This document shows, piece by piece, positions 35,375 to 47,215 of a stretch of 64,000 nucleotides of DNA. This stretch comes from Phyto melanocephala (taxonomy: Eukaryota; Arthropoda; Insecta; Diptera; Rhinophoridae), in NCBI GenBank assembly GCA_941918925.1, contig OW799233.1, positions 141,176,223 through 141,240,222 of the forward strand, given 5' to 3'. Made by a program: the position numbers and the translations under genes. Under the pieces are notes generated by a model. The model ran no database searches, was not told the origin of the DNA, and was given only the letters and a program-made list of their open reading frames with translations. The first letter of the stretch is position 1. Each line of letters starts with the position of its first letter.

Positions 35375-37067
35375 ACAAGTAAAAGTGCTATATTCGGCCG
35401 TGCCGAATCTTATATACCCTTCACAACGTGTAGTCATGCAATAACAGTAGTTTGTGTCACCATTCATCCCATATGAAATACGTACATACATTTAAAAAAA
35501 CCTTCCATTGTAAAATTATAAATTCTCGTATGTATGTTAAAAAACAAAAAAAAAAAAAAATAAAAAAAAAATTTAAAAAAAAATATTTAAAAAAAAATTT
35601 AAAAAAAAAATTATTATATACACCAATACCTCACTTTGCGTCGTGGTTACGTTCCAAAAAAACGCGACGCAAATTGAAATGACGCAAAGTGAATTATGAT
35701 TTTCTATAGCAAACCATTAAAGATCGAAGATAGGTTCCAGAGTTACGAAAAGACTACTTTTTAAAAAGAAAATTGAACAAAGTAATCATATAAAAACAAA
35801 AATAATATAAAATTTTTATTACATACATACAAAAAACAAAATCAATTCAAAGAAAATAAAATATTCAATTAATTAATAAAAAAGGAAATAAAAATTATTC
35901 ACTGTCTGATGAGTCCATAGTGGCTGTTCTCGTAAGTCGGCTTTCTTCCACAAAAAATTGGTTCAATGTTTGCTGAACAGCTATTTTTTTTCTACGTAAA
36001 ATAAATTTCCTTGTAGCAATTGATATTCGTAGCTACCGTCTGGGACACTTTAAAACTCCTTCCGCTGTCAGGGTCGTTTTTTAAAAATATTTCCATAGCT
36101 TCGTCAATCAAACACATCGCTTTGGAAATTTGTTTGGAAGTAAAATTTTGTTCTTCATTAGCAAATTGCAATTCCAGTTGCAATAGTTCTTCATTAGACA
36201 ATTCTTGGTTGTGCGAGGTTAGCAATTCATTTATGTTAGTCTCAATTAGAAAGGGAATCCCCGAGTTTTGATCGCATGGCGCAATTATGTAGAAACACAA
36301 GTCGTTGCCATATTTTAGAAAAAAAAGAAAATTTCAAAAATAAATTAAAGGCTCAAACCCAAAACAACGCAACTTCGAAAATCTAACGACGCACAGTGAA
36401 AATTAGTACTAATTCGGCAGCGACGCAACTTCGAAAAAACGCAAAACGAAACGACTCAAAGCGAGGTATTGGTGTATATAATATATATAAAACAAAAAAA
36501 AAAAATTAAAAAAAAAAATTTAAAAAAAAATTATAATAAAAATATAAATAATATATTAAATAAAAAATAAAAAAAAAAATAAAAAAAAAATTTAAAAAAA
36601 AAATTTAAAAAAAAATTTTAAAAAAATTAAAAAATTTTTTTTTTGGCTCAGCTGGGATTCGATGCCACGTTTTCTCTAACCAGTATACACGTTTGTATGT
36701 ATGTATGTTGTTGTTGTAATGTTGTTTTTGTGAAAAAAAAATCGAGGTGGTCGTGGGTTTTTGCTCATATCTCAGTTGTTTATGTAGCGATGTTTCTGAT
36801 TTTCAATACCGTTCTACTCCCGAATATTTCTGATATTTTAATACCTTACCCGGGTCCAACCTATGTCGGGGGGCTTCAAAAAGTTGATTTCAACATACAC
36901 ACGGACAGACGGACAGACGGACAGACTGACAGGGCTTAATCGACTCCCCTATTCATAAGCTTTCAGAAAATATATACTTTATGGGGTCGGAAATGAAAAT
37001 TGTAGAAATTTTACACGGAATGACAAACCTATATATACCCTCTTTCACTGTGTGAAGGGTATAAAAA
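35375..37067 (+). mobile_element. INE-1-like element, TATACCCTTCAC subtype, split by a Tigger/pogo insertion
   Basis: The left end is ACAAGTAAAAGTGCTATATT with hairpin ATTCGGCCGTGCCGAAT. The right end is TTTCACTGTGTGAAGGGTAT near 37042-37061. A/T-rich low-complexity blocks flank the Tigger-like insertion at 35621-36474. The tRNA-like motif occurs inverted at 36649-36668, and the CAGACGGA repeats at 36903-36926. Confidence 0.75.
35621..36474 (-). mobile_element. Tigger/pogo-type element with transposase C-terminal fragment
   Basis: Terminal inverted repeats CACCAATACCTCACTTTGCG and, inverted, CACCAATACCTCGCTTTGAG sit between TA dinucleotides (35619-35620 and 36475-36476). An open minus-strand frame (35992-36300) encodes NQELSNEELLQLELQ, then SKAMCLIDEAMEIFLKNDPD and CYKEIYFT. 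This fits the acidic C-terminal region of Tigger-type DDE transposases, including the 'SSKV....CYKEIY' tail. It lacks the DNA-binding and catalytic domains, so it is nonautonomous. Confidence 0.75.
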
Positions 37068-38868
37068 ATGTGTTGATCGATGAAAATAGTTATGCAATAT
37101 GTACAAAGTTGACTTAAATTTAATAATACATAATCAGTCAACTTTGGAATATAATTTTTCTATATTTAAAAAGTAAATATTGTATAAATTAGATGTTGAA
37201 GTATTTTGGTCCAAAATCTGAAAACAAAAAATTTAATGACAATTGAATTTTTCCAAATTTTGCAAAGATTATAAAAACATGGCAATGCTGATGCAGAAAT
37301 TTTTTTCTATTGAACGAATAAAGTAAAAAATGTGTTCTATGTGCATTCAATATTAAACTTGTTTACAAAAAAATTAATTATTTATGTCAATGCAAATCTT
37401 GTCATTTTAAAAGTTTTTTGTTGTAAACATATTTTTTTCATTAATTTTTTGATAAAATCTAATAAACATAGTTTTCTATGTTGTTTTAAAAAATTATTTT
37501 TTTATAAAAGCTTTTTTCAAGGCGAATTCATACAGGTGAAATTATCAGCCCAGCTGATTGGGAGACTTTATGTCAAAATTGGTTGAATTTGCCTTATTAA
37601 TGCAGGGAAGGGAAATGTGATTTTAAATTCTGTATTAAACAATTAACTTAGGTGTACTTTTTTGATAATAAATGTGCAAAATTTATGTATATTTGTTGCT
37701 TTTGCGTCATTAATAATGTGTTTCAAACAATTATATCCTTTTCTAATCAAATTTTATTATGTTTAATATGTAAAAACAACTTTTCCATCCCTGATATACG
37801 AATTAGCCTTGACATAAAACATCTCATTAAAAGTTGCTTTGTTGTATTAATTCGCCGTTGCATATACCTTATGGATATGCCTTGGCTTTTTTATTAATAA
37901 CATCTCATATGTAGGTATATCAATGCCACATTGTTTGTAAAATTATAATACAATTAATAATTAAAAGACATCAAATATTTTAAAAACAATTTATTAACAA
38001 AAAGCATAAATCAACATATCTACTTACATATGTATGTACATATGTATATAGACAAATTTAAAATATTTTAGAAACACATAATACATGTACATACATACAT
38101 ACATACATATGTATGTGTATGTATATATCTAATTTAAATCTTTGCGATGTAAACACGACCGAAAGTTGTTTTTATATTCATATACTATAGGAACAGTTCT
38201 GCTGGAATTAATCTAAAAGCAAGACATTACCCAAAAGTTCTATACACGAAAATAAATTGCAACAAAGTACTTTGCAAGCTTAATTGCCCATCATCAATGT
38301 AAAATATTAAAAGCAAATAGCAAAAACTGTAATAATATTTCAAATAATTCACACGCAATGCCCACTTAATTTATATTTTTCAATACAAGCAAGTGGTGCC
38401 GCCAGATTTTTTCTAAAATCCCTACTCTAATGGAAAAAAAATTTCTCCTATAAGTTTTTGTTTCTCTACATTTTACCCGATAATAATATTTAAAATTTTT
38501 TAAAAAAATTTAATTTTAAATTGTGCACTAACGAAAAAAGAGATATATTTAAAAAAAAAATATTTATACAAGTAATTTATATAGATTTTGTATCTTTTCC
38601 TGTCTAAGAATAATATAATATGTCTAAGAATAATAATAATACCTTTGAAAATAAAATAATTTCCAAAAGTTAAACAATGTGGCGCCATCTGTCGGTAAGT
38701 AGGTGGTTAACAAGAGAAATAAATATTAAATTATTCACAATACAAAAATGTTAACTTTGTATTGCCATGGTAAATTAAATAACATACAGTGGTGGCAACA
38801 ACCAAATGTTTCGCTATTTTATAATGAAAATTTATATGTTTGTGTTTATATGCAACCAAGTTGCTCAA
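37068..38868. other. AT-rich spacer with TATG/CATA microsatellites
   Basis: No gene recognised. A CATA/TATG microsatellite region spans about 38028-38130. Open frames at 37332-37586 and 37652-37897 are AT-rich and have no family signature. Confidence 0.45.
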
Positions 38869-38888
38869 TCTATATATATAAAAGTGAA

Positions 38889-38943
<55 letters not shown>

Positions 38944-39760
38944 GCTATAGACTCCGAAACTGTAAAACCGATCGGGCTCAAACTTTGGTAAGTTGTTGTA
39001 CACATACCAGGGAGTGTTTATGGGTGGAAAAAAGTGGGCGGTGCCACGCCCATAAAAATTAGTTATCATTTTAAGCTACTTGCACTTGACCGATTTTTCT
39101 GAAACTTTGCACACATATCGAGCTGTCATGACTTAATAATTTCGTAATAAGAAAAGTGGGCGGGGCCACGCCCCTAAAAAAGTTTTAATTTTGAGGTACT
39201 TGCACTGGACCGATTTTTATGAAACTTTGCACACATACTAAGCTGTCACAACCATATAATTTCGTGACTAGAAAAGTGGGCAGGGCCACGCCCATAAAAA
39301 AAGGTTATAATTTTGAGGTACTTGCACCAGACCGATTTTTCTGAAACTTTGCACACATATTGAGCTGTCATAGTTAAATAATTTCGTGATTAGAAAAGTG
39401 GGCAGTGCCACGCCCATAAAAAAAAGGTATCATTCTGAGGTACTTGCACTGGACCGATTATTCTGAAACTTTGCACACATATTGAGCTGTTATGACTTTA
39501 CAATTTCGTGACTAGAAAAGTGGGCAGGGCCACGCCCATAAAAAAAGTTATAATTTTAAGGTTGTTGCACTGGTCCGATTCTTCTGAAACTTTGCACACA
39601 TATTGAGCTGTTATGACTTTACAATTTCGTGATTAGAAAAGTGGGCAATGACACGCCCATAAAAAAAATTATATAGGCTTTTGCACTTGATATTCACTTA
39701 AAGTTCAGAATGCATTTCGATTCATTAAGGGGCGTAGCAACGCGCGCCGGGTTTGGCTAG
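38869..39760 (+). mobile_element. Helitron, tandem copy 1 of 3
   Basis: It starts TCTATATATATAAAAGTG after A and ends GGTTTGGCTAG before T. A long TG microsatellite (about 38892-38940) follows the tip. Five minisatellite units of 120-122 bp carry CCGATTTTTCTGAAACTTTG and a GTGGGCGG(G/T)GCCACGCCC block. The 3' hairpin region is GGGGCGTAGCAACGCGCGCC. No ORF survives. Confidence 0.85.
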
Positions 39761-39762
39761 TA

Positions 39763-39783
39763 TCTATATATATAAAAGTGAAA

Positions 39784-39814
<31 letters not shown>

Positions 39815-40634
39815 CTATAGACTCTGAAACTGCAAAACCGATCGGGCTCAAACTTTGGTAAGTTGTTGTACACATACCGGGGAGTGTTTATGGATGAAAA
39901 AAAGTGGGCGGGGCCACGCCCATAAAAATTAGTTATCAGTTTTAGCTACTTGCACTTGACCGATTTTTCTGAAACTTTGCACACATATCGAGCTGTCATG
40001 ACTAAATAATTTCGTGATAAGAAAAGTGGGCGGGGCCACGCCCCTAAAAAAGTTTTAATTTTGAGGTTATTGCACTGGACCGATTTTTCTGAAACTTTGC
40101 ACACATATTAACCTGTCGTGACTTTATAATTTTGTGATTAAAAAAGTGGGCGGGGCCACGCCCATAAAAAAAGGCTATAATTTTGAGGTACTTGCACCAG
40201 ACTGATTTTTCTGAAACTATGCACACATATTGAGCTGTCATGACTAAATAATTTCGTGGTTAGAAAAGTGGGCAATGCCACGCCCATAAAAAATAGGTAT
40301 CATTTTGAGGTACTTGCACTGGACCGATTATTCTGAAATCTTGCACACATATTGAGCTGTTATGACTTTACAATTTCAAGATTATAAAAGTGGGCAGGGC
40401 CACGCCCATAAAAACAATTATAATTTTGAGGTACTTGCACTGGTCCGATTCTTCTGAAACTTTGCACACATATTGAGCTGTTATGACTTTACAATTTCGT
40501 GATTAGAAAAGTGGGCAATGCCACGCCCATAATAAAGATATAATATTTAGGTTTTTGCACTTGATATTCAATTAAAATTCAGAATGCATTTCGATTCATT
40601 AAGGGGCGTAGCAACGCGCGCCGGGTTTGGCTAG
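39763..40634 (+). mobile_element. Helitron, tandem copy 2 of 3
   Basis: It begins two bases (TA) after copy 1 ends, with the same TC...CTAG termini, a shorter TG run and five minisatellite units. Copies 1 and 2 are very similar over the leader and the 3' end. Confidence 0.85.
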
Positions 40635-40636
40635 TA

Positions 40637-40656
40637 TCTATATATATAAAAGTGAA

Positions 40657-40703
<47 letters not shown>

Positions 40704-41406
40704 GCTATAGACTCTGAAACTGCAAAACCGATCGGGCTCAAACTTTGGTAAGTTGTTGTACACATACCGGGGAGTGTTTATGGGTGGAAAAAAGTGGGCG
40801 GGGCCACGCCCATAAAAAATTAGTTATCAGTTTTAGCTACTTGCACTTGGCCGATTTTTCTGAAACTTTGCACACATATCGAGCTGTCATGACTAAAAAA
40901 TTTTGTGATAAGAAAAGTGGGCGGGGCCACGCCCCTAAAAAAGTTTAAATTTTTAGGTACTTGCACTGGACCGATTTTTTTGAAACTTTGCACACATATT
41001 AAGCTGTCATGACTTTATAATTTCGTGATTAAAAAGTGGGCGGGGCCACGCCCACAAAAAATTAGTTATCAGTTTTAGCTACTTGCACTGGACAGAATTT
41101 TCTGAAACTTTGCACACATATCGAGCTGCCATGATTAAATAATTTCGTGATTATAAAAGTGGGCAGTGCCACGCCCATAAAAAATAGGTATCATTTTGAG
41201 GTACTTGCACTGGACCGATTATTCTGAAACTTTGCACACATATTGAGCTGTTATGACTTTACAATTTTGCGATTAGAAAAGTGGGCAATGCCACGCCCAT
41301 AAAAAAAATTATAATATTTAGGTTTTTGCACTTGATATTCAATTAAAATTCAGAATGCATTTCAAATTCATTAAGGGGCGTAGCAACGCGCGCCGGGTTT
41401 GGCTAG
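40637..41406 (+). mobile_element. Helitron, tandem copy 3 of 3
   Basis: It again follows the previous CTAG after TA. It has four minisatellite units and one fewer GC block, and ends GGTTTGGCTAG followed by T. Downstream sequence is unrelated. Confidence 0.85.
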
Positions 41407-43899
41407 TGTGACAATAAAATCAAGTTCAAAATAAAATAAATAAAAATTAAAATTATACTTGCGCAATTATAGTTGCCTAATGCGAAAGGGGCCTTAGAAA
41501 AGTATTTTTTTCTTAAAAGTTTGGTTTATTCACTTAATATTAAAGATATTCTCTTACCTAAAAAGTTGGCTGGAGTTTTTTTTTAATATTTCAAAGATCT
41601 ATTTATAAGTACATACAAATAATTATTCAAATTGTTACTTAACCAACAAAAGATTAGACTAAAATTAATATAAGCATATATCTTTGTTATAATTTTATTA
41701 TATGCATAAAAATCAAAAAATTATATAAAATAGGCAATATAAAATGCGGCTTTCAAGAACGATATAATTTAATCATTCCTTTAATTTTTATCAAAAGTAT
41801 AGGTACTTTGGCAAATTATCATATTACTGTATTTTATGTGCAATAGTTTATTTAAATATAATCAAACAGAATTTTAAAAAAGGTGTATATTTTTAAAAGT
41901 TATGATGATTCAAAGTTTTTCAATAGTTTTAGCTAAGTACGCAATTATTTGAAAATATGGTAAAAACTTAAACAGGTTAATTAAAAGAAAGTTTTGATAT
42001 TGCTGTACCTAAAAGTTGCAGTAAAATAAAAGGTAATATTTCTATAATATGGGTTCAATACGTTTTTTTATATTTTGTAACTCATTTGCGATGTACCGCT
42101 TCTTATAATTTAAATAGAAAGAAAAACATTTGTAAGTGAAAAATATATGTATGTATGTATATTTTTCATACTTTCATATAATATTTTTACAAGTAGATTT
42201 TACAATTTTTTGATTTTTGCAAACAATTTATTTTAAAATTTTCAGTGAAATTTTTTAGATTTGGCCTAAACATAAAACATTAATTGCAGCAAGGGCTTAT
42301 ATAATAACTTATGTTTTTTATTTTATTTTAAATGTTAACAAAAAATGTTCCCTCCTTTTTTAAAAAATTTGTTTTTTGAACAATTCTAATATTTTAATTG
42401 TTAATTGTTAAAAATTGTAAAAACTTTCCCTGAAGAAGCTACCCAATGTGGTAGCGAAATATCGGAAAATAAAATTAAAACTATTCTTTAAAATAAAGTG
42501 ATCTCAAGCTCAATACAAAAAACAACTGTTTATATAAATTAAAAAGATCGAAAACATTCATTTATTATATAATTTATAAGATGTGTTTAAATAATTGGAA
42601 ATAAATTTGAAAATTGTAGAAATTACCAACGGAATGGCAAAGCTATATAAACCCTTGTGCACCACCTTAAACTAACGAAAAGTTGTTGTAATGGCACTAA
42701 ATATAAAAAAAAAATTAAAGGCAAATCGAGCTTAAACAATGAAATTAATACATATCTTTTTAATATAAAGAAAATATTCAATGGCGATTAGAGTTGAAAA
42801 CAAAACAATAAATTTTAAGGTACAAAAAAGTACTACCCAAATTGGTAAAAAAAAAATCGACAAAGCTGAATATAGTGATCTTACTTATTTACTTGTTATA
42901 TTAATATATGGTCACGTGATTTTCGAGATGAAATAGTAAAAGGAATCAGATGGCGTTCTTATGGTGAATAGATATCATGATTGATTTTTAGAAAAAAGTA
43001 AAAATATATAAATTTCGAGTTAATACAATCTTCTTGATCAAGTGCGATGTATTTATTGTTTACCTAATAAAAAGTTTTCGTCTAGAAAAATAAAAAACAA
43101 ATATTTGGTGTTTATATTTCAAATAAATTACGTAATTTATTGATTTCGACATTTGCATTCAAGTTCTATTGATCATTTTCATGCCTTAAGTACACAAACT
43201 TGGTAGTCATGCAAAAATCTAAGAAATAAATAAATATATGTAATTTAATTACACAAAACAGCAACGATTGACTGAATATTAAAAAACACACACACACATG
43301 CTGAACTTGAACTTTTAATGTGCATGATTAAATGTTTTTTTTTTCATTGTCCAAGAGAGAACATACATATATTAACATTCTTCATCTCTGTGTTCTTTTT
43401 ACAGTCAGCTAAGTATGTGGGTGTTTTTAAAAAGAATGATAGACTTAGGCATTATTTGGAAGGTATTAAAGACGGGATTTAAAAATGTTGGTAAAAATAA
43501 TAAGGAGTTTTTTATTTAATTCTACAGTATACACAAACTAAAAAATAGGTAAGGCAAATTTTTATAATATCTGAGAAATTGTTACTATTATATTGGCAGA
43601 TCTAATTCCTATTAAAATTTTGGCGTAGAATACGTCTTACCTTACGTATAGGGAGTCATGTCAGATTGTTATTGTTGTAATCTTTATTTCATTGATTATG
43701 AGGAAACGGCGAGATAACTTTTTTTAAAAATTTTTTTGTAGGTAAATGAAGATGTTATCTTTCGTTTGATATACATTTCATATTGGTTGATATCTTCCTA
43801 ATATTTAAATTTCTCAAATGAAAATTGTTTAAACACATACACTCAAACATATGTGTGGTGTTTGGTTGAGTGTTTGAGTTTGTAGCGTGAACACAAACT
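41407..43899. other. AT-rich spacer with repeat fragments
   Basis: Text near 42425-42475 (CTGAAGAAGCTACCCAATGT) also occurs near 1375. Fragments of INE-1-like ends occur at about 42605-42665 and at 42870-42898 (GAATATAGTGATCTTACTTA). No gene is supported. Confidence 0.4.
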
Positions 43900-44130
43900 A
43901 TGCTGCTGTTTCAGTGTGGACACAAACCTTCGGCTGTTGTTTTGAATGATGAAATATTGAAAGCGAAATATATGAGCGATACATTTAATTTGGATTATAT
44001 TCGAAACGATGCTCCAACAACTATTGATAACACAACCATTGACTTGGTTTTTGCGAGAAATTTGAATGTTAATTTAAAAACATATTTTTCCTATCATAAG
44101 CCCATATTATCAAAAGTAACTTTCAAATAA
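43900..44130 (+). pseudogene. Fragment possibly from an element-encoded endonuclease
   Basis: The open frame ends APTTIDNTTIDLVFARNLNV, then KTYFSYHKPILSKVTF. The order 'T.IDL.F.RN......YFS.HKPI' resembles the C-terminal end of endonuclease/exonuclease/phosphatase-type domains (IDx(I/V)F...SDHxPI) carried by some retro- and Helitron-related elements. It could also be chance or another transposon gene. A 60-bp direct repeat follows (about 44088-44146 and 44208-44262). Confidence 0.3.
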
Positions 44131-44692
44131 TCAAATTGATTTGCGTCTGTTATTTATCATTTATCCTTACTCCTTTAATTTAATAACATATTTATTCTAT
44201 TTTTCCTACCATAATCTTATGTATATTATCAACAGTAACTATCAAATAAATAAATTTATTTGCTTATATTATTTATCATTTATTGTTTTATATGTTTTCT
44301 GTCTTATCGGATGGCGTATTCAACGTTAAACTTAATGGCCGTGTCTCTGACACAGCCTGCTGGGACTGTCAGGATCTATAAGCCATTAAAGTTACTACTA
44401 GCACAAAAATAAACTATATGTGTGTAGCATAACAAAATAATAGTTGTTAATACAAAAAACAGAGGGTGTTACAATTTAAACTCCCATTTTGTTTTGAGTA
44501 ATCAAATATTCGTCATAAAAGAAAAATCGGATTTTGTATTAATAATTCGAAAAATCTCAATTTTTAATGAACCAGTTTTGGGTAAAAAAATTTTTAAAAA
44601 TAACACAAATTTAATTGAATTTTTACTCAAAATTGAGAATATTTAAAAAAATCTGTCTTTAAAACTTATATCAATTCATAAAATAAACTTTT

Positions 44693-45577
44693 CAACAATA
44701 TTCGGCCATGCTGAATTTGATAATACCTCATCGTAGTATAGACTAGACTCTGGATTAAACGTTATATGCAGTTTTAATTGTTGACATTTTTCTTTATTTA
44801 GTTTACTTGTTTAGGCCTTTCATTTGATACCCATAGTGCTAGGTTGAGATGAAAAAAATTTTGAATCTTTTGTACGCAATTTCGTGGTGGTAATCATCAG
44901 CGATTTTAAATTTGTTTATGTATTATAATATGCAAGTCAAGCTTTTTCGTTTGATACCCCTTCTGTTATCCAGAAGCTGAAAAAATCGATTTTCGTTTGT
45001 AAATTTAAGAAAAACACCGCAGTAGTTGAATTTCCTTGCTTATATCTCGGTTACTTTCCAAATAGTTTGTCAGTTTTTCTCAACTATAATTAAAAAAAAA
45101 TTAAAAAATATATATATAAATATAAAAAATGTTTTCTATATCTTTGCCAATTAGTGACCGATTTCTTATGAATATCTCTAGATGCATATCATATCTAGAA
45201 ATAGTAGCAAACGTGTCTATAAATTATCCTAGGTCTGAAAAATTTTAAAAATATTTAAAAAGACAGAGGCAATCATGTTTATTTGCTCATGTCATAGAAA
45301 GTTATAAGGATATTGTACTGGATTTTAATAACGATTCATTCCCAGATATTTCCAAAAGATTGATATCAAATGCCGATTTGTAAAATATGTGCGGGCTTCC
45401 ACAAGTAAATTTTAACCCACACATGGACAGAAGAACATTGTTCAATAGACTCCCTTAGTCATAAGCTTTCAAAATATATGTAATTAATGGGGTCGAAAAT
45501 AATACTGTAGAAATTACAAATGTACTGTCAAAGCCATATATATCTTAGGCACCAATGGTGAAGTGTATAATAATGAG
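44693..45577 (+). mobile_element. INE-1-like element, decayed
   Basis: A degraded hairpin end, CAATATTCGGCCATGCTGAA, leads on to AATACCTCATCG. Internal text GATACCCATAGTGCTAGGTT is shared with 20140. ACACATGGACAGAAGAACAT near 45420 is the eroded minisatellite. The right end is GGTGAAGTGTATAATAATG. It is probably a copy of the same age as 1436 and 19990. Confidence 0.5.
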
Positions 45578-46728
45578 ATAACATTTATTTCAATACACAT
45601 ATAGCTTTTTCATCTTTTCCATCAGTGCGTAAGGGAAAGGCGTTATTAAGCTGATTCTGATATGAATGAAATGAGCGCTTATTAATTGCAAAATTAAAAT
45701 TAAGCTTTCTACAAAAGTACTTTTTGGTAATTATGTTTTTTTATTGAAAATGTGCTTTAATCAAATTCTTTCACAGTAAGTAAAACGTAGGTATATAGCA
45801 AACTTCTTATGGTACAAAATTAAAATGTTATTTTTTTTAAATCAAGTACAAGTTTAAATTTTTTATAACTGTAATCATTTCTTATAAATCTTTAATATGG
45901 TCCACTTTTATAATTTTGTATGCTCTGCTTATGCCTACTAGAAAAAAATATAACACACATTGCTCTTCAGTACATTTTATATTTTAACAGTAATCTACGG
46001 TCATCTAGAATTACCGAAGATATATTTTTTCCCATCGAATTCAATTTAATTTGACTCTACGCACTGTTTGCTTAGTAACTCGCAATGCACTGTAGATTAG
46101 AATTTGAACATACAAAATATTTTCTTTTTTATTTCAGAAAACTTGTTGACCTTAAGGCTTAATTTGAGGATTATGTCAAATTAGATAATTGCTCTAAACA
46201 TCATGAAACCCAAGTGCATAGTGTGTATGCACATAAGTTTATTAATTTACATAAACCATAAACAGCTTAGACGAAGTAAAGCATTGACACTTCATTGCGG
46301 TTAAATGTGTAAATATTATAAGTAGACCAATACTAGAAATTTGCAAAATTAATGAAAATGAGATGTTGTATCAATTCATATTGAGAATAAAAACTCAACA
46401 TTGACCTTGTCGAAGAGCATCAACATCATAATCATTAATACCACCATCTCACAAATATTTTCTTGGTTATTATCACGCTAAGCAAAAGTTGTTTAGCATA
46501 TGATATCTTCAATTCATAACATCAAGTAAATATTTATTACAACATACGTACGTACATATTTATGTATGTATATATTAATTTACATGCATTTAGTCATTAT
46601 TCCAACCAATTTCAAACCGGTTTGCATTGAAAATAATCTAAACAGTTTTACAACGAAATAAAAAATATTTAATTAATAATCTCTTTAAATAAGCAATATT
46701 CTACAAAAATCACACATTAATCATTAAT
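45578..46728. other. AT-rich spacer downstream of the cuticle-type gene
   Basis: No coding sequence seen. A TTTATT (AATAAA on the minus strand) near 46527 could serve as poly(A) signal for the gene ending at 46729, though it is about 200 nt away. Confidence 0.35.
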
Positions 46729-47215
46729 TTAACCAGATAATGATTTCAAGGATCCAGGACTTAATTTACGATTTTTAAGCATATAACGGGCCTTGTAACC
46801 ATTCTTATCGGAGGTATACATTGTAACTGTTTCAATATCAGTCTTATCATCATACACGGTGTAGGTACCCATAACAACAATTTCTTCCTCAGGTGTGCCT
46901 GGGTTCATGATCATCTGGACTTCTTCACGTTTGCTGCCATTAGGCTCTTCCAAGCTGAAAGTATAATAGGTTTATTATTTTTAATTTTAAGATTTAATTA
47001 TTTAAATTATTGTACACACTTTAGGCGATAACCCTCTCTAAATGGTATAAGTTGGTATCCCTCTTGCAAAATTTTGGGTACGAAAAAAGAGTCCAACAAA
47101 CCAGCAGAAGCGGTGGCTGAAAGGACGGCCATTACGGCACACAAGAAAACCTAAAATAGGAAGGAAAGTGAAATGTTTATAATATTTTTTTGTGGTTTCA
47201 CAAGGTTTGCAATCA
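46729..47215 (-). CDS. Small secreted cuticle-type protein, 123 residues, three exons
   Basis: Exons are 47201-47215 (ATG, five codons), 47020-47150 and 46729-46954; together they give 372 nt with matching phases. Residues 1-21 form a signal peptide (MIANLVFLCAVMAVLSATASA has the right shape; 21 residues end at Ala). The mature part contains ILQEGYQLIPFREGYRL and, at residues 78-106, a Gly-x-Tyr...Tyr-Thr-Ser-Asp-x-x-Gly-Tyr pattern (YTSDKNGYKARY). This fits a diverged insect cuticle chitin-binding (Rebers-Riddiford type) domain. A five-residue first exon is typical of that family. The first exon is the weakest part: its donor CTT|GTGAAA is poor. Likely role: structural protein of cuticle or of another extracellular matrix. 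Confidence 0.65.

Noticed and set aside
35452..35682. Lysine-rich open frame
   Set aside because: It is produced by an A-rich low-complexity tract of the INE-1-like element.
36643..36939. 98-codon open frame ending in TDRRTDGQTDRA; similar frames at 48406, 58368 and 61091
   Set aside because: All are translations of INE-1-like element ends and the CAGACGGA minisatellite. They recur with the repeat and have no protein-family signature.
38869..41406. Regularly spaced repeats that might suggest a CRISPR array
   Set aside because: The units are about 120 bp, contiguous and degenerate, lie inside Helitron ends in a eukaryotic genome, and have no spacer-repeat alternation.
44339..44400. Relatively GC-rich stretch (GCCGTGTCTCTGACACAGCC) as a possible small RNA gene
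   Set aside because: Only a short self-complementary core is visible and no tRNA or snRNA features follow.
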